From Rhodanobacteraceae bacterium (GTDB lineage Bacteria > Pseudomonadota > Gammaproteobacteria > Xanthomonadales > Rhodanobacteraceae), in assembly GCA_030167125.1 (NCBI GenBank), contig CP126531.1:310001-374000 (forward strand): DNA of 64,000 nt, written 5' to 3'. Of this stretch, positions 46,394 to 56,200 are shown piece by piece; the first letter of the stretch is position 1, and every line of letters starts with the position of its first letter. Under the pieces are notes generated by a model that ran no database searches, had not been told where the DNA came from, and saw only the letters and a list, made by a program, of their open reading frames with translations. The translations under genes were made by a program, and so were the position numbers.

Positions 46394-47623
46394 ATGTTGA
46401 CGGATGCACGTGTGCGACAGGCTGCACCAGCAGACAAGCCCTACAACTTGTATGACACGGGTGGCCTCTATGTGACCATTTCTCCAACTGGCTCGAAATG
46501 GTGGCGTTTGAAGTACCGGCACGCGGGCAAGGAAAAGCGGATTGGTCTCGGCGCGTATCCTGAAGTGTCCTTGGCAGGCGCGCGTCACGAGCGCGACAAG
46601 GCTCGCATAGCTGTTCGAGCTGGCAACGATCCCGGAATGTTGAAGCGGGCTGAGAGTGCGCGGTTGAAGGTTTCTGCCGCCAACTCGTTCGAGGCAGTTG
46701 CACGCGAATGGTTGGCTGTGAAGAAGAGTGGCTGGGTTACGAGCCAATACGAGAAAGAGTGCCGGCGGCTGGAAATTCACGCGTTTCCATGGATCGGTAA
46801 AATGCCGATCGCTGACCTCGGTACCGCAGAAATCCGCCCACTGCTCGACCGTTTGGTGAAGCGAGGCACTCTGGACATGGCGCACAGGCTGCGGCAGCAG
46901 ATCAGCGCCGTGTTTCGCTTTGCAGGTCGCGATGATCGTGTCAGCAGAGATCCTGCGGGTAATTTGGCCGGCACATTGCCCGAGCACACCAAGCAAAATT
47001 ACGCGACGCTCACCGATGCAGACGACGTGGCCGAATTGTTGCGTGCGATTGACGCATTCAAAGGGCAGTTTCCTACGGCCTGCGCGTTGCGTCTGGCTCC
47101 GCTGTTTTTCGTAAGACCCGGAGAACTGCGAGGCGCCGAGTGGGCCGAAGTGGATTTCGACGCCTCTGAATGGCGAATTCCAGCAGCGCGTCGCAAGCTC
47201 AAGAAGAAGCTGAAGGAAGACCCAAGAACGCCTCCCCACGTGGTGCCATTAGCTGCGCAGGCAAAGGTGATCCTTGAGGAGCTGCACGCACTCACGGGGC
47301 AGGGAAAGTATCTGTTCCCTGGAGTACGCGATTCTAGACGCCCGATGTCGAATGCGACCATCAATGCCGCGCTGTGCCGGCTTGGCTATGACGGGCAGAC
47401 GATGACGGGACATGGATTCCGGCATATGGCTTCAACGCTCTTGAACGAGCTGGGCTGGAACCCGGATGCGATCGAGCGCCAGTTGTCACACAAAGGGCAG
47501 GGTATGCGGGCGGTCTACAACAAGGCCGAATACATGGACGAGCGACGCAAGATGATGCAGGCGTGGGCAGATCACCTTGATACACTGCGAGCCCTGCCCG
47601 TCCCATTGAAACGATGCGCGTGA
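46394..47623 (+). CDS. int: Tyrosine recombinase, P4/DUF4102-type integrase
   Basis: A 409-aa site-specific integrase. The N-terminal DUF4102 arm-binding domain is evident (MLTDARVRQAAPADKPYNLYDTGGLYVTISPTGSKWW, then RIGLGAYPEVSLAGAR). A core-binding domain follows (about 100-180), and the catalytic domain has Arg of FVRPGELRGAEW (about residue 237), the HxxR box GHGFRHMASTLLNELGW (about 336-352) and Tyr in AVYNKAEYMDERR (about 373). ATG 46,394 was chosen because AAAGGAG sits 6 bp upstream; ATG 46,388 is too close to it. The gene is intact. Confidence 0.95.
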   Translation: MLTDARVRQAAPADKPYNLYDTGGLYVTISPTGSKWWRLKYRHAGKEKRIGLGAYPEVSLAGARHERDKARIAVRAGNDPGMLKRAESARLKVSAANSFEAVAREWLAVKKSGWVTSQYEKECRRLEIHAFPWIGKMPIADLGTAEIRPLLDRLVKRGTLDMAHRLRQQISAVFRFAGRDDRVSRDPAGNLAGTLPEHTKQNYATLTDADDVAELLRAIDAFKGQFPTACALRLAPLFFVRPGELRGAEWAEVDFDASEWRIPAARRKLKKKLKEDPRTPPHVVPLAAQAKVILEELHALTGQGKYLFPGVRDSRRPMSNATINAALCRLGYDGQTMTGHGFRHMASTLLNELGWNPDAIERQLSHKGQGMRAVYNKAEYMDERRKMMQAWADHLDTLRALPVPLKRCA

Positions 47624-47709
47624 GATCGAGTTGTGTCGCATGAAGCGGCATGTATACGGTTCCTGTGGCCGGCTCAGTGCGATCGCTGAAAAGAACTGAA
47701 AGGTGTTCG

Positions 47710-48210
47710 ATGACGGTGGCTGCCAAGAAGCGAATCACGGTACGGGAACTGCGCGAGCATCCTGAGCGCTATCCCCACATTACGCAGGCGGCCGAATCTT
47801 TCAAGCCGCTGGTTGCACGCTTTCTGGCGGCGAAGAAGGAAGCCGAGCAGGTGTTCGAGCACTTGCGCGGTGCCGACATGGACGAAGCGGTGGCCTATTG
47901 CCGTGAGCACCCGCTTAGCCCGGAAGCTGTCGCGGTATTGATCCACGTGGCACGTCGCGCGCAGACGCTCGAAAAGGCCAGGGCTGCTGTGTCGACCAAA
48001 CTTGCCAACGATCCGAAGCAAGCCGTGATGCGCGAGACGTTCAAACTCTGGCAAGAGTGGCGCGAGGGACGAACGGTGCATAAATCTGCCGCTGCGTTCG
48101 CGCGCCACATCGTCGGCAAATTCCCAGTTATCGAAAGCCCCGTGACCGTGCAGCGCTGGGTAACAACCTGGTCCAGAAAAGCCACGGCGAGCGCCCAAAG
48201 TATGTCGTGA
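47710..48210 (+). CDS. Hypothetical protein of the mobile element
   Basis: A 166-aa mostly helical protein that I do not recognise. It starts MTVAAKKRITVRELREHPERYP, continues with charged helices (ESFKPLVARFLAAKKEAEQVFEHLRG) and ends with KFPVIESPVTVQRWVTTWSRK, which resembles a small DNA-binding helix pair. The GGTG at 47,702 is a weak ribosome site. It is likely a regulatory or accessory protein of the element, perhaps DNA-binding. An upstream extension to 47,650 is possible but lacks a ribosome site. Confidence 0.65.
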   Translation: MTVAAKKRITVRELREHPERYPHITQAAESFKPLVARFLAAKKEAEQVFEHLRGADMDEAVAYCREHPLSPEAVAVLIHVARRAQTLEKARAAVSTKLANDPKQAVMRETFKLWQEWREGRTVHKSAAAFARHIVGKFPVIESPVTVQRWVTTWSRKATASAQSMS

Positions 48211-48314
48211 ACCGGCAACGTATATATCGTGCAGGTGGCGTATGTGTCGTGCCGCTTCAAGTGATGAATCTCGCGCGCAGATATAGATAGTAGGCATCGC
48301 CTCGTTCGAGGGCC

Positions 48315-48336
48315 GCCCGCGCAATTCAGCGCGGGC
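48315..48336. promoter_or_regulatory. Perfect inverted repeat upstream of the AlpA-like gene
   Basis: GCCCGCGC-AATTCA-GCGCGGGC, an 8-bp stem with a 6-base loop, ends 16 bp before the AlpA-like start. It could be an operator (autoregulation) or a terminator for the upstream gene; there is no T-run, so I favour the former. Confidence 0.45.
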
Positions 48337-48352
48337 GCACAAGGACCAAGCG

Positions 48353-48583
48353 ATGACACCTGACACCACCCCGGCGCCGTCTGCGCATTCCGTTTTGCTC
48401 CGTCTTCCGCAGGTCAAGTCCCGCACGGGCTTGAGCCGCTCCGAACTCTATCGCCGTATCGCTACCGGTGCCTTTCCGGCACCGATCAAGATAGGTGCGC
48501 GCGCCAGTGCCTGGAGTTCGGTGGAGATCGAATGCTGGATTGCGGATCGCATCGCGCAGCGCGATGCGAAGTCGGCGACCTGA
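48353..48583 (+). CDS. alpA: AlpA-family excisionase/transcriptional regulator
   Basis: A 76-aa AlpA-like protein with a MerR-type winged HTH (LLRLPQVKSRTGLSRSELYRRIATGAFPAPIKIGARASAW, residues 15-54) followed by SSVEIECWIADRI, the standard family end. AlpA proteins of P4-like elements activate the integrase gene and act as recombination directionality factors, consistent with the P4-type integrase here. Confidence 0.9.
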   Translation: MTPDTTPAPSAHSVLLRLPQVKSRTGLSRSELYRRIATGAFPAPIKIGARASAWSSVEIECWIADRIAQRDAKSAT

Positions 48584-48708
48584 GTTTCCCCATCCACCAC
48601 CTTGAATCCGGTCGGGAACCCGACAGCGGACCGAAAAATTCCATCAATACTTGCTTGCACCTGCGCGCTCATGCGGTAACGTGCTGCGCTGAGGCAGAAG
48701 GAGAGCCC

Positions 48709-49017
48709 GTGAAACTTTCGCTTTGGTATGTGCCAGGGACTGAGGAACAGATTGCAGCCGCTACTCAAGCGGCGACGGAGGAGCTGGAGAAGCGCCGGGT
48801 GACGGTCGAGGAAGCCTTCGCGGCAACCCTTGAGCTGAACGATCTTGAGGATGATGCGGAGATTGCGGAGATCATGCCGCAGGTGCTCGCGGTGAGCGCT
48901 TGGTATGCGGCGGAGAACGCGGCATTCGAGACCTTGGCGAGTCTGACGGGCGAGTGGCCTGTACAAGGGTCATTGATCGTGGTCGAGCCGAAGCGCAAAA
49001 AAAGTTCCTCTCGATAA
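48709..49017 (+). CDS. Small acidic hypothetical protein upstream of parA
   Basis: A 102-aa protein starting at a GTG with a good ribosome site (AAGGAG 6 bp upstream). It is acidic and helical (EEQIAAATQAATEELEKRRVTVEEAFAATLELNDLEDDAEIAEI) and ends with a short basic tail (KRKKSSSR). I see no known domain. It lies 72 bp before parA and is probably part of the same transcription unit. Confidence 0.65.
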   Translation: MKLSLWYVPGTEEQIAAATQAATEELEKRRVTVEEAFAATLELNDLEDDAEIAEIMPQVLAVSAWYAAENAAFETLASLTGEWPVQGSLIVVEPKRKKSSSR

Positions 49018-49089
49018 CTCACGCGTTGCTGTTGACCGACCGTTGCGCCTTCGCGCGGCAACGGTCGCGTCCGGCCGGAGCCCAAGACG

Positions 49090-49857
49090 ATGAAAACGCT
49101 CGTTGTCGCCAATCAGAAGGGCGGCGTGGGAAAGACGACTTTGCTTGTGCATATGGCGCATTACGCCGCAGAGGCAGGGAACCGGGTACTGGTCATCGAT
49201 CTGGATCCACAGCGCAATACCACCCACAGTTTGGAAGCATTCGCGGGCGGCACCTGTGCGTCGGCCCTGTTCGATGCCAAACCGATCGAGTTGAAGGTAG
49301 AGGCTGCCTCACGCATCACTTTGATTGGAGCCGACAGTGCCTTGGTCGATGTGGATCGCGCCAAGCTGGATGCCGCCCAGGATTTTGTTGGTCACGTGAG
49401 ACGCTTTTCGGATTCGGGAGACTTCGAAGTCTGCCTGATCGATACATCGCCCGCGTTGGGGCTGCGCATGGTTGCAGCGCTGGCCGCGGCGAACTATGCC
49501 ATTGCCCCGATCGAGCTGCAGGCGTACAGCATCAACGGCATTGCAGCCATGTTGAAGACGATCTACGGGATTCGCCAGAAATTGAATCCTGGGCTGCAGT
49601 TCCTGGGAATGCTGCCCAGCCGCGTGAATGCGCACAGTCCAGCACAGAAGGCCAATTTGGCGGCGCTTCTGATGAGGCATCCCGACTTGATCATGCGTCG
49701 CGCAATCACGGAGCGAACCAGCATCGGGGAGGCCGCGAGTGAGCAGAGGCCGGTCTGGGAAAGTCCCAAGACATCCGCCCGCGAAGCAGGCAAAGAGATG
49801 AAGAGGGTGCTCGCGCACATCACTGAAAAGATGGGGGGCCTCTCACGTGCAGTTTGA
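49090..49857 (+). CDS. parA: ParA-family partitioning ATPase
   Basis: A 255-aa ParA (MinD-like Walker ATPase) that would position the element's DNA. The deviant Walker A KGGVGKTT (residues 10-17) opens the protein, the A' motif is VIDLDPQRN (about 36-44) and Walker B is FEVCLIDTSPALGL (about 112-125). It has no N-terminal HTH, so it is of the short type Ib/chromosomal class. It overlaps parB by 11 bp. In an integrated element it may help maintain an excised circular form. Confidence 0.93.
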   Translation: MKTLVVANQKGGVGKTTLLVHMAHYAAEAGNRVLVIDLDPQRNTTHSLEAFAGGTCASALFDAKPIELKVEAASRITLIGADSALVDVDRAKLDAAQDFVGHVRRFSDSGDFEVCLIDTSPALGLRMVAALAAANYAIAPIELQAYSINGIAAMLKTIYGIRQKLNPGLQFLGMLPSRVNAHSPAQKANLAALLMRHPDLIMRRAITERTSIGEAASEQRPVWESPKTSAREAGKEMKRVLAHITEKMGGLSRAV

Positions 49858-50836
49858 TTTTTCCGAACTGACCAAAGTCAGTTCACTGCTTGATGAGCAG
49901 AGCACTGGCAACGGCATTCGTCGGGTGCGCGTGGATTCGATCCAACCGGATCCGAACCAGCCCCGCAAAATTTTCGACGAAGAACCTTTGGCCGAGCTTG
50001 CGCAGAGCATTCGCTCGATCGGCATCATCCAGCCGCCGGTTGTGCGAACTCGCGACGAAGACTACATCCTGATCTCCGGTGAGCGACGGTGGCGAGCGGC
50101 GCGTCAAATCGGTTTGGACATGATCGATGTGATTGTGCGAGATGATCTCAGCGCACGCGCCCAGTTGGTCGAAAACATCCAGCGCGAGGCCTTGGGCGCG
50201 TGGGAAATCTATCGTGTAATTGCTGGCGAACTCGATGCCGGCACGTCGCAAGCTGACTTGGCACGGGCACTCGGGAAAAGTGGCGGCTGGGTGGGGGCAT
50301 ACGCTGCCGTGAGCAAGATGCCTGAGGCTTTTGTGTCACTGCTGCGCGATAGCCGCATTGCTGATATTACGGCGTTGGCTCACCTGTACCGCCTGCACCA
50401 ACAGAGGCCGGAAGCGGTGGCGACGCTGCTCGGTTCTTCAGCGCCTATCACCCGAGCCATGATCGCGAATTTACGAGAGCAAGCTTTGCCCATGGATGGC
50501 TGCGAAGCGAGAGGAGATCTGTCGCCGTCGCCCTGTGCTTCGGGTGATGAAGTCACAGGCGAAGCGCCCTCGGCGTTAGTCAGAGCCATGGGTGGTCCAG
50601 GCAAGGTCAACGCAGACGCTTCCCTTACGAAAAGCCCAGTGACGTCGTCGCAAGCCCCTTCGAAAGCGTCAGTGCGCATTCGCGTGCATTTCGACAACGC
50701 AAGCTGGACCCTGGATTACACGCAGCAACGGCAAGACCGCAGCCGTGTTGTTTCGGTAAAACTCAATGGAGATGAAGGGGAGGTCCGTTACGCGCCGTTT
50801 GGCGAGCTCGTACTGCAGTCCATCGAGTGTCTGTGA
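49847..50836 (+). CDS. parB: ParB-family partitioning protein
   Basis: A 329-aa ParB. The N-terminal ParB/Srx domain shows RVDSIQPDPNQPRKIFDEEPL, SIRSIGIIQPPVV and the CTP-binding GERRWRAARQIGLD (about residues 84-97), then the arginine/helix region VENIQREALGAWEI. The HTH is about 130-165 (SQADLARALGKSGGWVGAYAAV). A Ser/Pro-rich linker and a C-terminal dimerisation part complete the protein. Its candidate binding palindrome is 64 bp downstream. It overlaps parA, so both are one unit. Confidence 0.93.
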   Translation: MQFDFSELTKVSSLLDEQSTGNGIRRVRVDSIQPDPNQPRKIFDEEPLAELAQSIRSIGIIQPPVVRTRDEDYILISGERRWRAARQIGLDMIDVIVRDDLSARAQLVENIQREALGAWEIYRVIAGELDAGTSQADLARALGKSGGWVGAYAAVSKMPEAFVSLLRDSRIADITALAHLYRLHQQRPEAVATLLGSSAPITRAMIANLREQALPMDGCEARGDLSPSPCASGDEVTGEAPSALVRAMGGPGKVNADASLTKSPVTSSQAPSKASVRIRVHFDNASWTLDYTQQRQDRSRVVSVKLNGDEGEVRYAPFGELVLQSIECL

Positions 50837-50900
50837 AGCTCCGCAGAAGTGGTTGTAGTGCTGCCCGCGGCCGCACAGTTAGCGGAGTCGAACCCTTCAA

Positions 50901-50918
50901 TCTTCAGCATGCTGAAGA
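50901..50918. promoter_or_regulatory. Perfect 18-bp palindrome downstream of parB (candidate parS)
   Basis: TCTTCAGCATGCTGAAGA is a perfect palindrome without a spacer, 65 bp after the parB stop. Plasmid centromeres (parS) are often single palindromes just downstream of parB. It has the size of a ParB site but not the sequence of chromosomal parS. The relaxosome protein is the other candidate binder. Confidence 0.5.
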
Positions 50919-50923
50919 ATTTT

Positions 50924-51000
50924 CGAGGAGGAATGAGCTAGTGCAGGATAGGGTTGCCGGTGACAATGTTAACCATTTTTGTCCTTCTCATTCCTCCTCG
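50924..51000. other. Candidate oriT: perfect 14-bp inverted repeat upstream of the mobilization genes
   Basis: CGAGGAGGAATGAG (50,924-50,937) and its exact complement CTCATTCCTCCTCG (50,987-51,000) flank 49 bp that include GGGTTGCCGGTGACAATG and TTAACCATTTTT. The position directly before a mobC-like and relaxase pair is where transfer origins usually lie. The nick site cannot be assigned by eye. Confidence 0.5.
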
Positions 51001-51011
51001 TGGTCCCAGCC

Positions 51012-51548
51012 ATGACGGTTTTGCACACCCGTTGCAGCGCCGAGATCAAGGAACGTTTCCGCGCGATCGCGGCCGCCGAAGGTCTGACCGAATCCTTGTT
51101 GCTGCGGCGCATGGCCGCGGTGGTCGTTGCAAAGCATGGAAGCGAAAGCACACCCGTGCCGAGATCAGATACACGCGGTGGGCGAGGGGGTTATGGCGGT
51201 CAGCTCAAACTTCGGCTGCGGCCTTCCGAGATTCAGGCCATCCGTGCACTGGCCGAACCGGAGGGATGTTCCGCCCAAGCCTGGATCGTGCGCCAACTCC
51301 GGCACCGGCTCGAGGATGCGGTGCCCTTCGCCAAGGACGAACTCGATGAATTGCGCGATGCCATCCGGGAGCTGGCCGCGCTCGGTCGCAATCTGAATAC
51401 CCTACTCCACGTCCTGCATCGAAGCGATCGTTTCGAGGACGGACGGCTGGATCTGCAGGCGTTACAAGCCGGCGTCGACAAGTTGCGAAGGACCATCACC
51501 GCCATGATGACGCGTGCCACCCATCGGGGGTACCGTGGCGAGGCTTGA
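51012..51548 (+). CDS. MobC-like mobilization accessory protein
   Basis: A 178-aa protein with two parts. The N-terminal region (MTVLHTRCSAEIKERFRAIAAAEGLTESLLLRRMAAVVV) looks like a ribbon-helix-helix DNA-binding unit. The C-terminal half (ELREAIRELAALGRNLNTLLHVLHR-type pattern, seen here as DAIRELAALGRNLNTLLHVL) matches the MobC signature R-E-L-x-x-x-G-x-N-L-N. MobC melts oriT DNA for the relaxase. ATG 51,012 was chosen; the upstream extension would cover the inverted repeat. It overlaps the relaxase gene. Confidence 0.8.
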   Translation: MTVLHTRCSAEIKERFRAIAAAEGLTESLLLRRMAAVVVAKHGSESTPVPRSDTRGGRGGYGGQLKLRLRPSEIQAIRALAEPEGCSAQAWIVRQLRHRLEDAVPFAKDELDELRDAIRELAALGRNLNTLLHVLHRSDRFEDGRLDLQALQAGVDKLRRTITAMMTRATHRGYRGEA

Positions 51549-52539
51549 TGGTGATCCGCTGCTGGGTCCTGCGGGGTATGTCTTTCAGACCCCGGTGCAG
51601 GCCAAGAAGCAGAAGTCCCAAGCCAAAGACAGGCGTGGACGGATGCGCTTGGCGAGCGCCCAGATCGGGCGTGTTACGCGTCGACGGCCGGAAGTGATGG
51701 TCAAGGTGACCGGCAGTGCGCGAGGCTTTCGCAGTCTGAAGGAGCATTTAGCCTACATCACACGCAACGGCAAGATCGCTGCCGAACGTGACGGGGGCGA
51801 GCGGATCGAAGGGGCTGTCAACGTCCGCGAACTGGCGGAACAATGGTGGGCGGACTGCGGCCGGGACCGCAAAGCCAGCGCGCGCGACACGATCAATCTG
51901 ATCCTGTCGATGCCGTCCGGTACAGATCAGGCTGCGGTGGCTGCCGCAGCCAGTGCGTTCGCACAGAAGACCTTCGGCGGGGCCTACGACTATCTGCTTG
52001 CCCACCATAACCAGGACACCGATCCGAAGCGTCCGGAGAATCCCCACGCCCATCTCACAATCAAGACTCGCGGACGAAGCGGGCAACGGCTGGATCCGAG
52101 GAAGCATGACTTGCAAGCGTGGCGTGAAACGTTCGCGGCGGAACTGCGCGAGCGCGGAGTGATCGCCGAAGCCACGCCTCGGCGTGCGCGCGGGGTGGTT
52201 CGCAAGGGTCAGCGCCAAGCGATCCGGCATCTTGAAGCGCGGCAAGCTTCGCGTGTCACGCAGTGGAAATTACAGCAAGCCATCAAGACCGTGGCGGCCG
52301 GCAAGGACACAATGGATGCGGCGCCGTGGATCAAAGCAGCGAAAGAAAGGCAGCGCAAAGTTCGCCGGGCGTGGAATACACTCGCCGCCGCGTTCGAGGG
52401 TTCAGGGCAGACCAAGCTCGCGCAGGCGATCAAGCAATTCGTGAACACCATGCCGCCCGAGTTGACGGAACGCGAACACTATCTCGCGCAGGCCCGGAAG
52501 TTGTTTGCGAAGCAGCAAATTCGAGATCGAGGGGCGTAG
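51535..52539 (+). CDS. MOB-family relaxase (short, VirD2/MobP-like)
   Basis: A 334-aa DNA relaxase that would nick oriT and lead single-strand transfer. It has a candidate catalytic Tyr in LKEHLAYITRNGKI (about residue 78) and the metal-binding histidines in LAHHNQDTDPKRPENPHAHLTIK (motif III, about 152-175). A basic C-terminus (GVVRKGQRQAIRHLEARQ) follows. There is no helicase or primase domain, typical of mobilizable rather than self-conjugative elements. GTG 51,535 was chosen (GTG 51,514 is the alternative); both overlap mobC. No type IV secretion genes are seen, so transfer would need a helper. Confidence 0.83.
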   Translation: MARLDGDPLLGPAGYVFQTPVQAKKQKSQAKDRRGRMRLASAQIGRVTRRRPEVMVKVTGSARGFRSLKEHLAYITRNGKIAAERDGGERIEGAVNVRELAEQWWADCGRDRKASARDTINLILSMPSGTDQAAVAAAASAFAQKTFGGAYDYLLAHHNQDTDPKRPENPHAHLTIKTRGRSGQRLDPRKHDLQAWRETFAAELRERGVIAEATPRRARGVVRKGQRQAIRHLEARQASRVTQWKLQQAIKTVAAGKDTMDAAPWIKAAKERQRKVRRAWNTLAAAFEGSGQTKLAQAIKQFVNTMPPELTEREHYLAQARKLFAKQQIRDRGA

Positions 52540-53262
52540 TTGGTAAGCGTCGCGCAGTTAGCATCCGGCGGAGGGCGTTGCTTTGGTGGGGAAGTGCTGA
52601 CGATTCTGGATGCCTTCATGCGCCAAATCACCGGCTATGAGCGGTACGAGCGGCTCAAGACGACACAAAGCGGACATACATCTGTATCTGTTGCCCAGCG
52701 CATACAGAGTCTTGCTTGCGGAGCGCGTTACGGCAGATTCCTCTTGCCCTGAGAGCAAAGTCAGCCAAGCGAACCCATCGTTTTCGGCAAGTCATTGTTC
52801 TTAGGGCGATGCATCTTCCTTGTCAACGCCGCTACCGAGGTCGCCAAGAACATCGCCGGCGGCGTCCGTTCGTCAGGCTACGGTTCGTGCACGGCGCCTG
52901 CTGGCTGCCTTTGTCTAGGTATGGGTTTGCCCACTGCTGTGCTGGCCATCTCTCTGCGAAGCGACGCCGCAATCGTGATGTTGCTGCGACGCCACCGCTC
53001 GCACCTCACCATTCGCCCCCAGCACACTTGTCGGCGCGATCGCCATTCGTCGCACCGCCGACCATCTGCAATTCGCTTGCGATGAACTTGCATGTTCGAT
53101 TCTTGACGTGATGCTCATCTGCGCGCTTCTCGGTACGCAGCGAGCCGTCGATGTCGACTGGCCTTGGAGCTGGACCGCTATTCCGGACAGCGAGCGGACA
53201 AGCCATTCGCTCCGGCACTCGCTATCGCGTATTCTGTCGGCGACTGGTCGGGGGAGGCGGGC
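52540..53262. other. Gene-poor stretch between relaxase and the defence operon
   Basis: About 720 bp with no convincing gene. Short ORFs on either strand (the longest 131 codons) are Arg/Ser-rich, lack ribosome sites and show no domain. Composition differs from the core genome (more AT-rich words). It probably holds the promoter of the defence operon and may contain remnants of deleted genes or cargo-exchange scars. Confidence 0.5.
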
Positions 53263-56200
53263 ATGGCGACATTGACGTTAAGGGATAAGATTGCAGAGGG
53301 CTTTCTTGAACAGTATCAGCTTGATCGAAAGCATCTCCAAAGAGCCGACAAGACAAAGGGTATTCCTGGCCTTCGCACCGGAAAGGATCAGTATGGCCAG
53401 CCAGTCTTAGTCAAGCTCTGGCCAAAGGAGAGCACAAGTTCAGATGCCGATCTACGTGAGATCTGGCGAAATGAAATGTTGCAACTGCATCGAATAGGCG
53501 GCTCTCCCGGCGCTGGGGATGTAATTGCCGAGCTGTTGAATTCGGGCGAAGACGCTCAAGGCTTCTATCTGGTGTTGACGACCGGACGGCGGAGGCCGCT
53601 CGGAAGCCTTTCTAGCGGGGAGCGTCGGCCGGACTGGTTGGAGAATCCGGCGAGCGCTTCAAACAAAAATCTACTTTGGCGAAACATAAAGAGGCTCGTC
53701 CAAGGCTTGGGTGCGCTCCACGGCCAAGGCTTGCTTCACCGGAACATCGACCTTTGGGCCGTGCTCACAGATGGAGGGTTTGAGCCAGATTTTCAGTTGA
53801 CGGGCTTCGAGTGGTCTATTCGGCTCACTGGGTTTCAGAGAAATATACGGCATCCCAAGGGGGTCGCAATCCAGCCCGGAACCGAATCCTTTTTGAAGGA
53901 TTGGGAGCAGCTGGGCGAACTCGCCGTCGACCTGTTTGGACTTAATCGAAAGACAGTCGGCAACGTCGCGATAGCGAATCACAGCGTCGCAACGGCGTTC
54001 GCAGCCGAAGAGATTAAGTTATTGCGCGAAATGCTCCGCGTGCTGCCTGTTAGTCGCGCCGACGCCGACTACTTCATCGAAAGAATTGATCTAATCCTTG
54101 CAAGCCTCGGTGCTCGAGCTGCAGGAAAGGGAGGCAAGTATCACCTCGCTTTGTTACTCGGTCCTCAAAGTGCACTTTCGAGGGCAATTCGAAAGGCATC
54201 TGGCGGGGAATGGATTGAGCTAGACGATCTTGACACGCAAATCGCTTTCGTTCGCGACGATCTGAGCCAGAGCGCACGCGCCTTCTCGTTGAAACTCGCA
54301 GGCCAACCGGGCCGATTCAAGATGGTCCTGCAGGGCTCGAAGCTTACTTACCATCTTGAAGACGCCGTGGTCGGAGTGGAGCGGACACCGACTGGGTGGC
54401 GTGCGGCCAGTTGCGACATGGCCGAGACTACTGGCCCGCAGGCAAATCACGTGATTCGGGACGTTCGCGTCAACGGGCTAGATATCGAGGTGGCATCTGC
54501 TGTCGGCTTTGCTAAGAGATACCGCAACAACTACGCGACCCTTAGCTCATGGGAAGGCCTTCGCGATCAACTAAGCCAATCTGACGAGCGCGACGACATC
54601 GAGGACCTGGTTCGCGCTCTCTGGATGGCCCACTTGGTTGAGTGCCTATTCGCGTCTGCAGATGCCTTCCCGGTCGAAATGGTGGCTCGAAGTCAACCGG
54701 CAGGGAAGGCAGCTGGTGAGGCCACCCTCCTCCTTAGAGCGCGATCGGATAAGGATCGAGAAACTCTATCGTCGGCTCTGCTGTTGAATGACGCTCCCGG
54801 GAAGCGACTATCAGCAGCGCTCACCGAGAACGACGGTGTGGAAAGCGGGAGCTGGCGATTGACGGAACTTGGCCAACTTGGCGATCGGTCGCCGACGGAC
54901 ACCGAGTGGCGATTCGTAGGCGAAACGACAGCCAAAGACGGCAGCCCAGCGTTCGAGTTCGTTGGCGACCGCACGGCGCCACCGCTAAGGAAGGTGTTCC
55001 TGGTTTCGACGGAATCGTTGGGCAGGGACTCCCAGCTCAAACGGAGGCTTAAGTACATTTCAGCGCTTGAGTCGCACTCCGAACTCGTGCGCATGATTTC
55101 GAATCCTCGCTCGCGCGTGTTCAAGAGCGACGAAACCATAGCGGCAGACGAGGCATTCCTGAGTCTGGACGAATCGAAGCAGGTAGCACTCAAAACCATA
55201 ATAGAGACTCTCCCTGTTTTTTTCGTTCAGGGACCGCCCGGGGTGGGGAAAACGCGCTTGGTTCGAGATTTGGTTCGACGCCGTTTCAAGGACGACCCGT
55301 CGACTCGCATGCTTCTGTCCGCCCAGAGCAATTATGCCGTCGACCATCTTCTCCACGAGCTGGAGAAGGTACTAAGCGTTGAGGCCGAGATCCCGCCATT
55401 GACGATCAGGTGCAGGGCGAAGGACAAACGGGACGAGTCTGGGAAGTTCGACGTCGGCTTCCAAGCAAAAAAGATCGCAGAGGACTTTGCTAAGTGCAAG
55501 CTGGTTGAAAGCGTAGACGAGGAATTGGGGCGTCGGGCTAGCCTTTTGGCGAAGTCCTACGAGGTGTCGTCTGCGAGCGATGAAGCCCCAGATAGATTCA
55601 GTCAAAGAGCGTTCGAGGGCCTCGTGCTCCGCTCGGCGAACGCAGTGTTTGCAACCACAAACTCAGCAGACCTCGAGAGATTGGTGGAGGAGCGAGGTCA
55701 GTTTGATTGGACGATCGTAGAAGAGGCTGCGAAAGCCACCGGAGGCGAACTTCTCGCCCCAATGCTGCTATCGCACCGACGATTGCTGATTGGGGACCAC
55801 AAGCAGCTTGCCGCATTCGGAGCGGAGCCGATGCTGAGAATTCTCCAATCGCCGAAGTCCCTCAGAAAGGCTCTGGCCGCAGGCGACCGATTTATTGGTC
55901 GGGCTTTTCGGAGCCCAGCAATGGATGACATTCTTGCGTGGATCGAGGGAGCCGACCTCGACGAACAAGAGTTTGCGGATTTATGCACAGAAGCTAGCCG
56001 AGTTCTATTCCTGTTTGAGAAGTTCATCGAGACGGAGTTAGAAAGGCAAAGCAAGGAAGCACCAGCGAGCAAGGCGCGACCAATTGCGGCGCGGCTCAAC
56101 CATCAGCACAGAATGCACCCGAAGCTCGCCGAGCTCGTCTCCACAGTCTTCTACAACGGCTCGCTAGAGACCGACGAAAAGAGAAGACACTACTTCGAAA

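Noticed and set aside
52540..53262. Several short ORFs between the relaxase and the helicase
   Set aside because: They lack start signals and recognisable domains and conflict with each other; I treat the region as non-coding.
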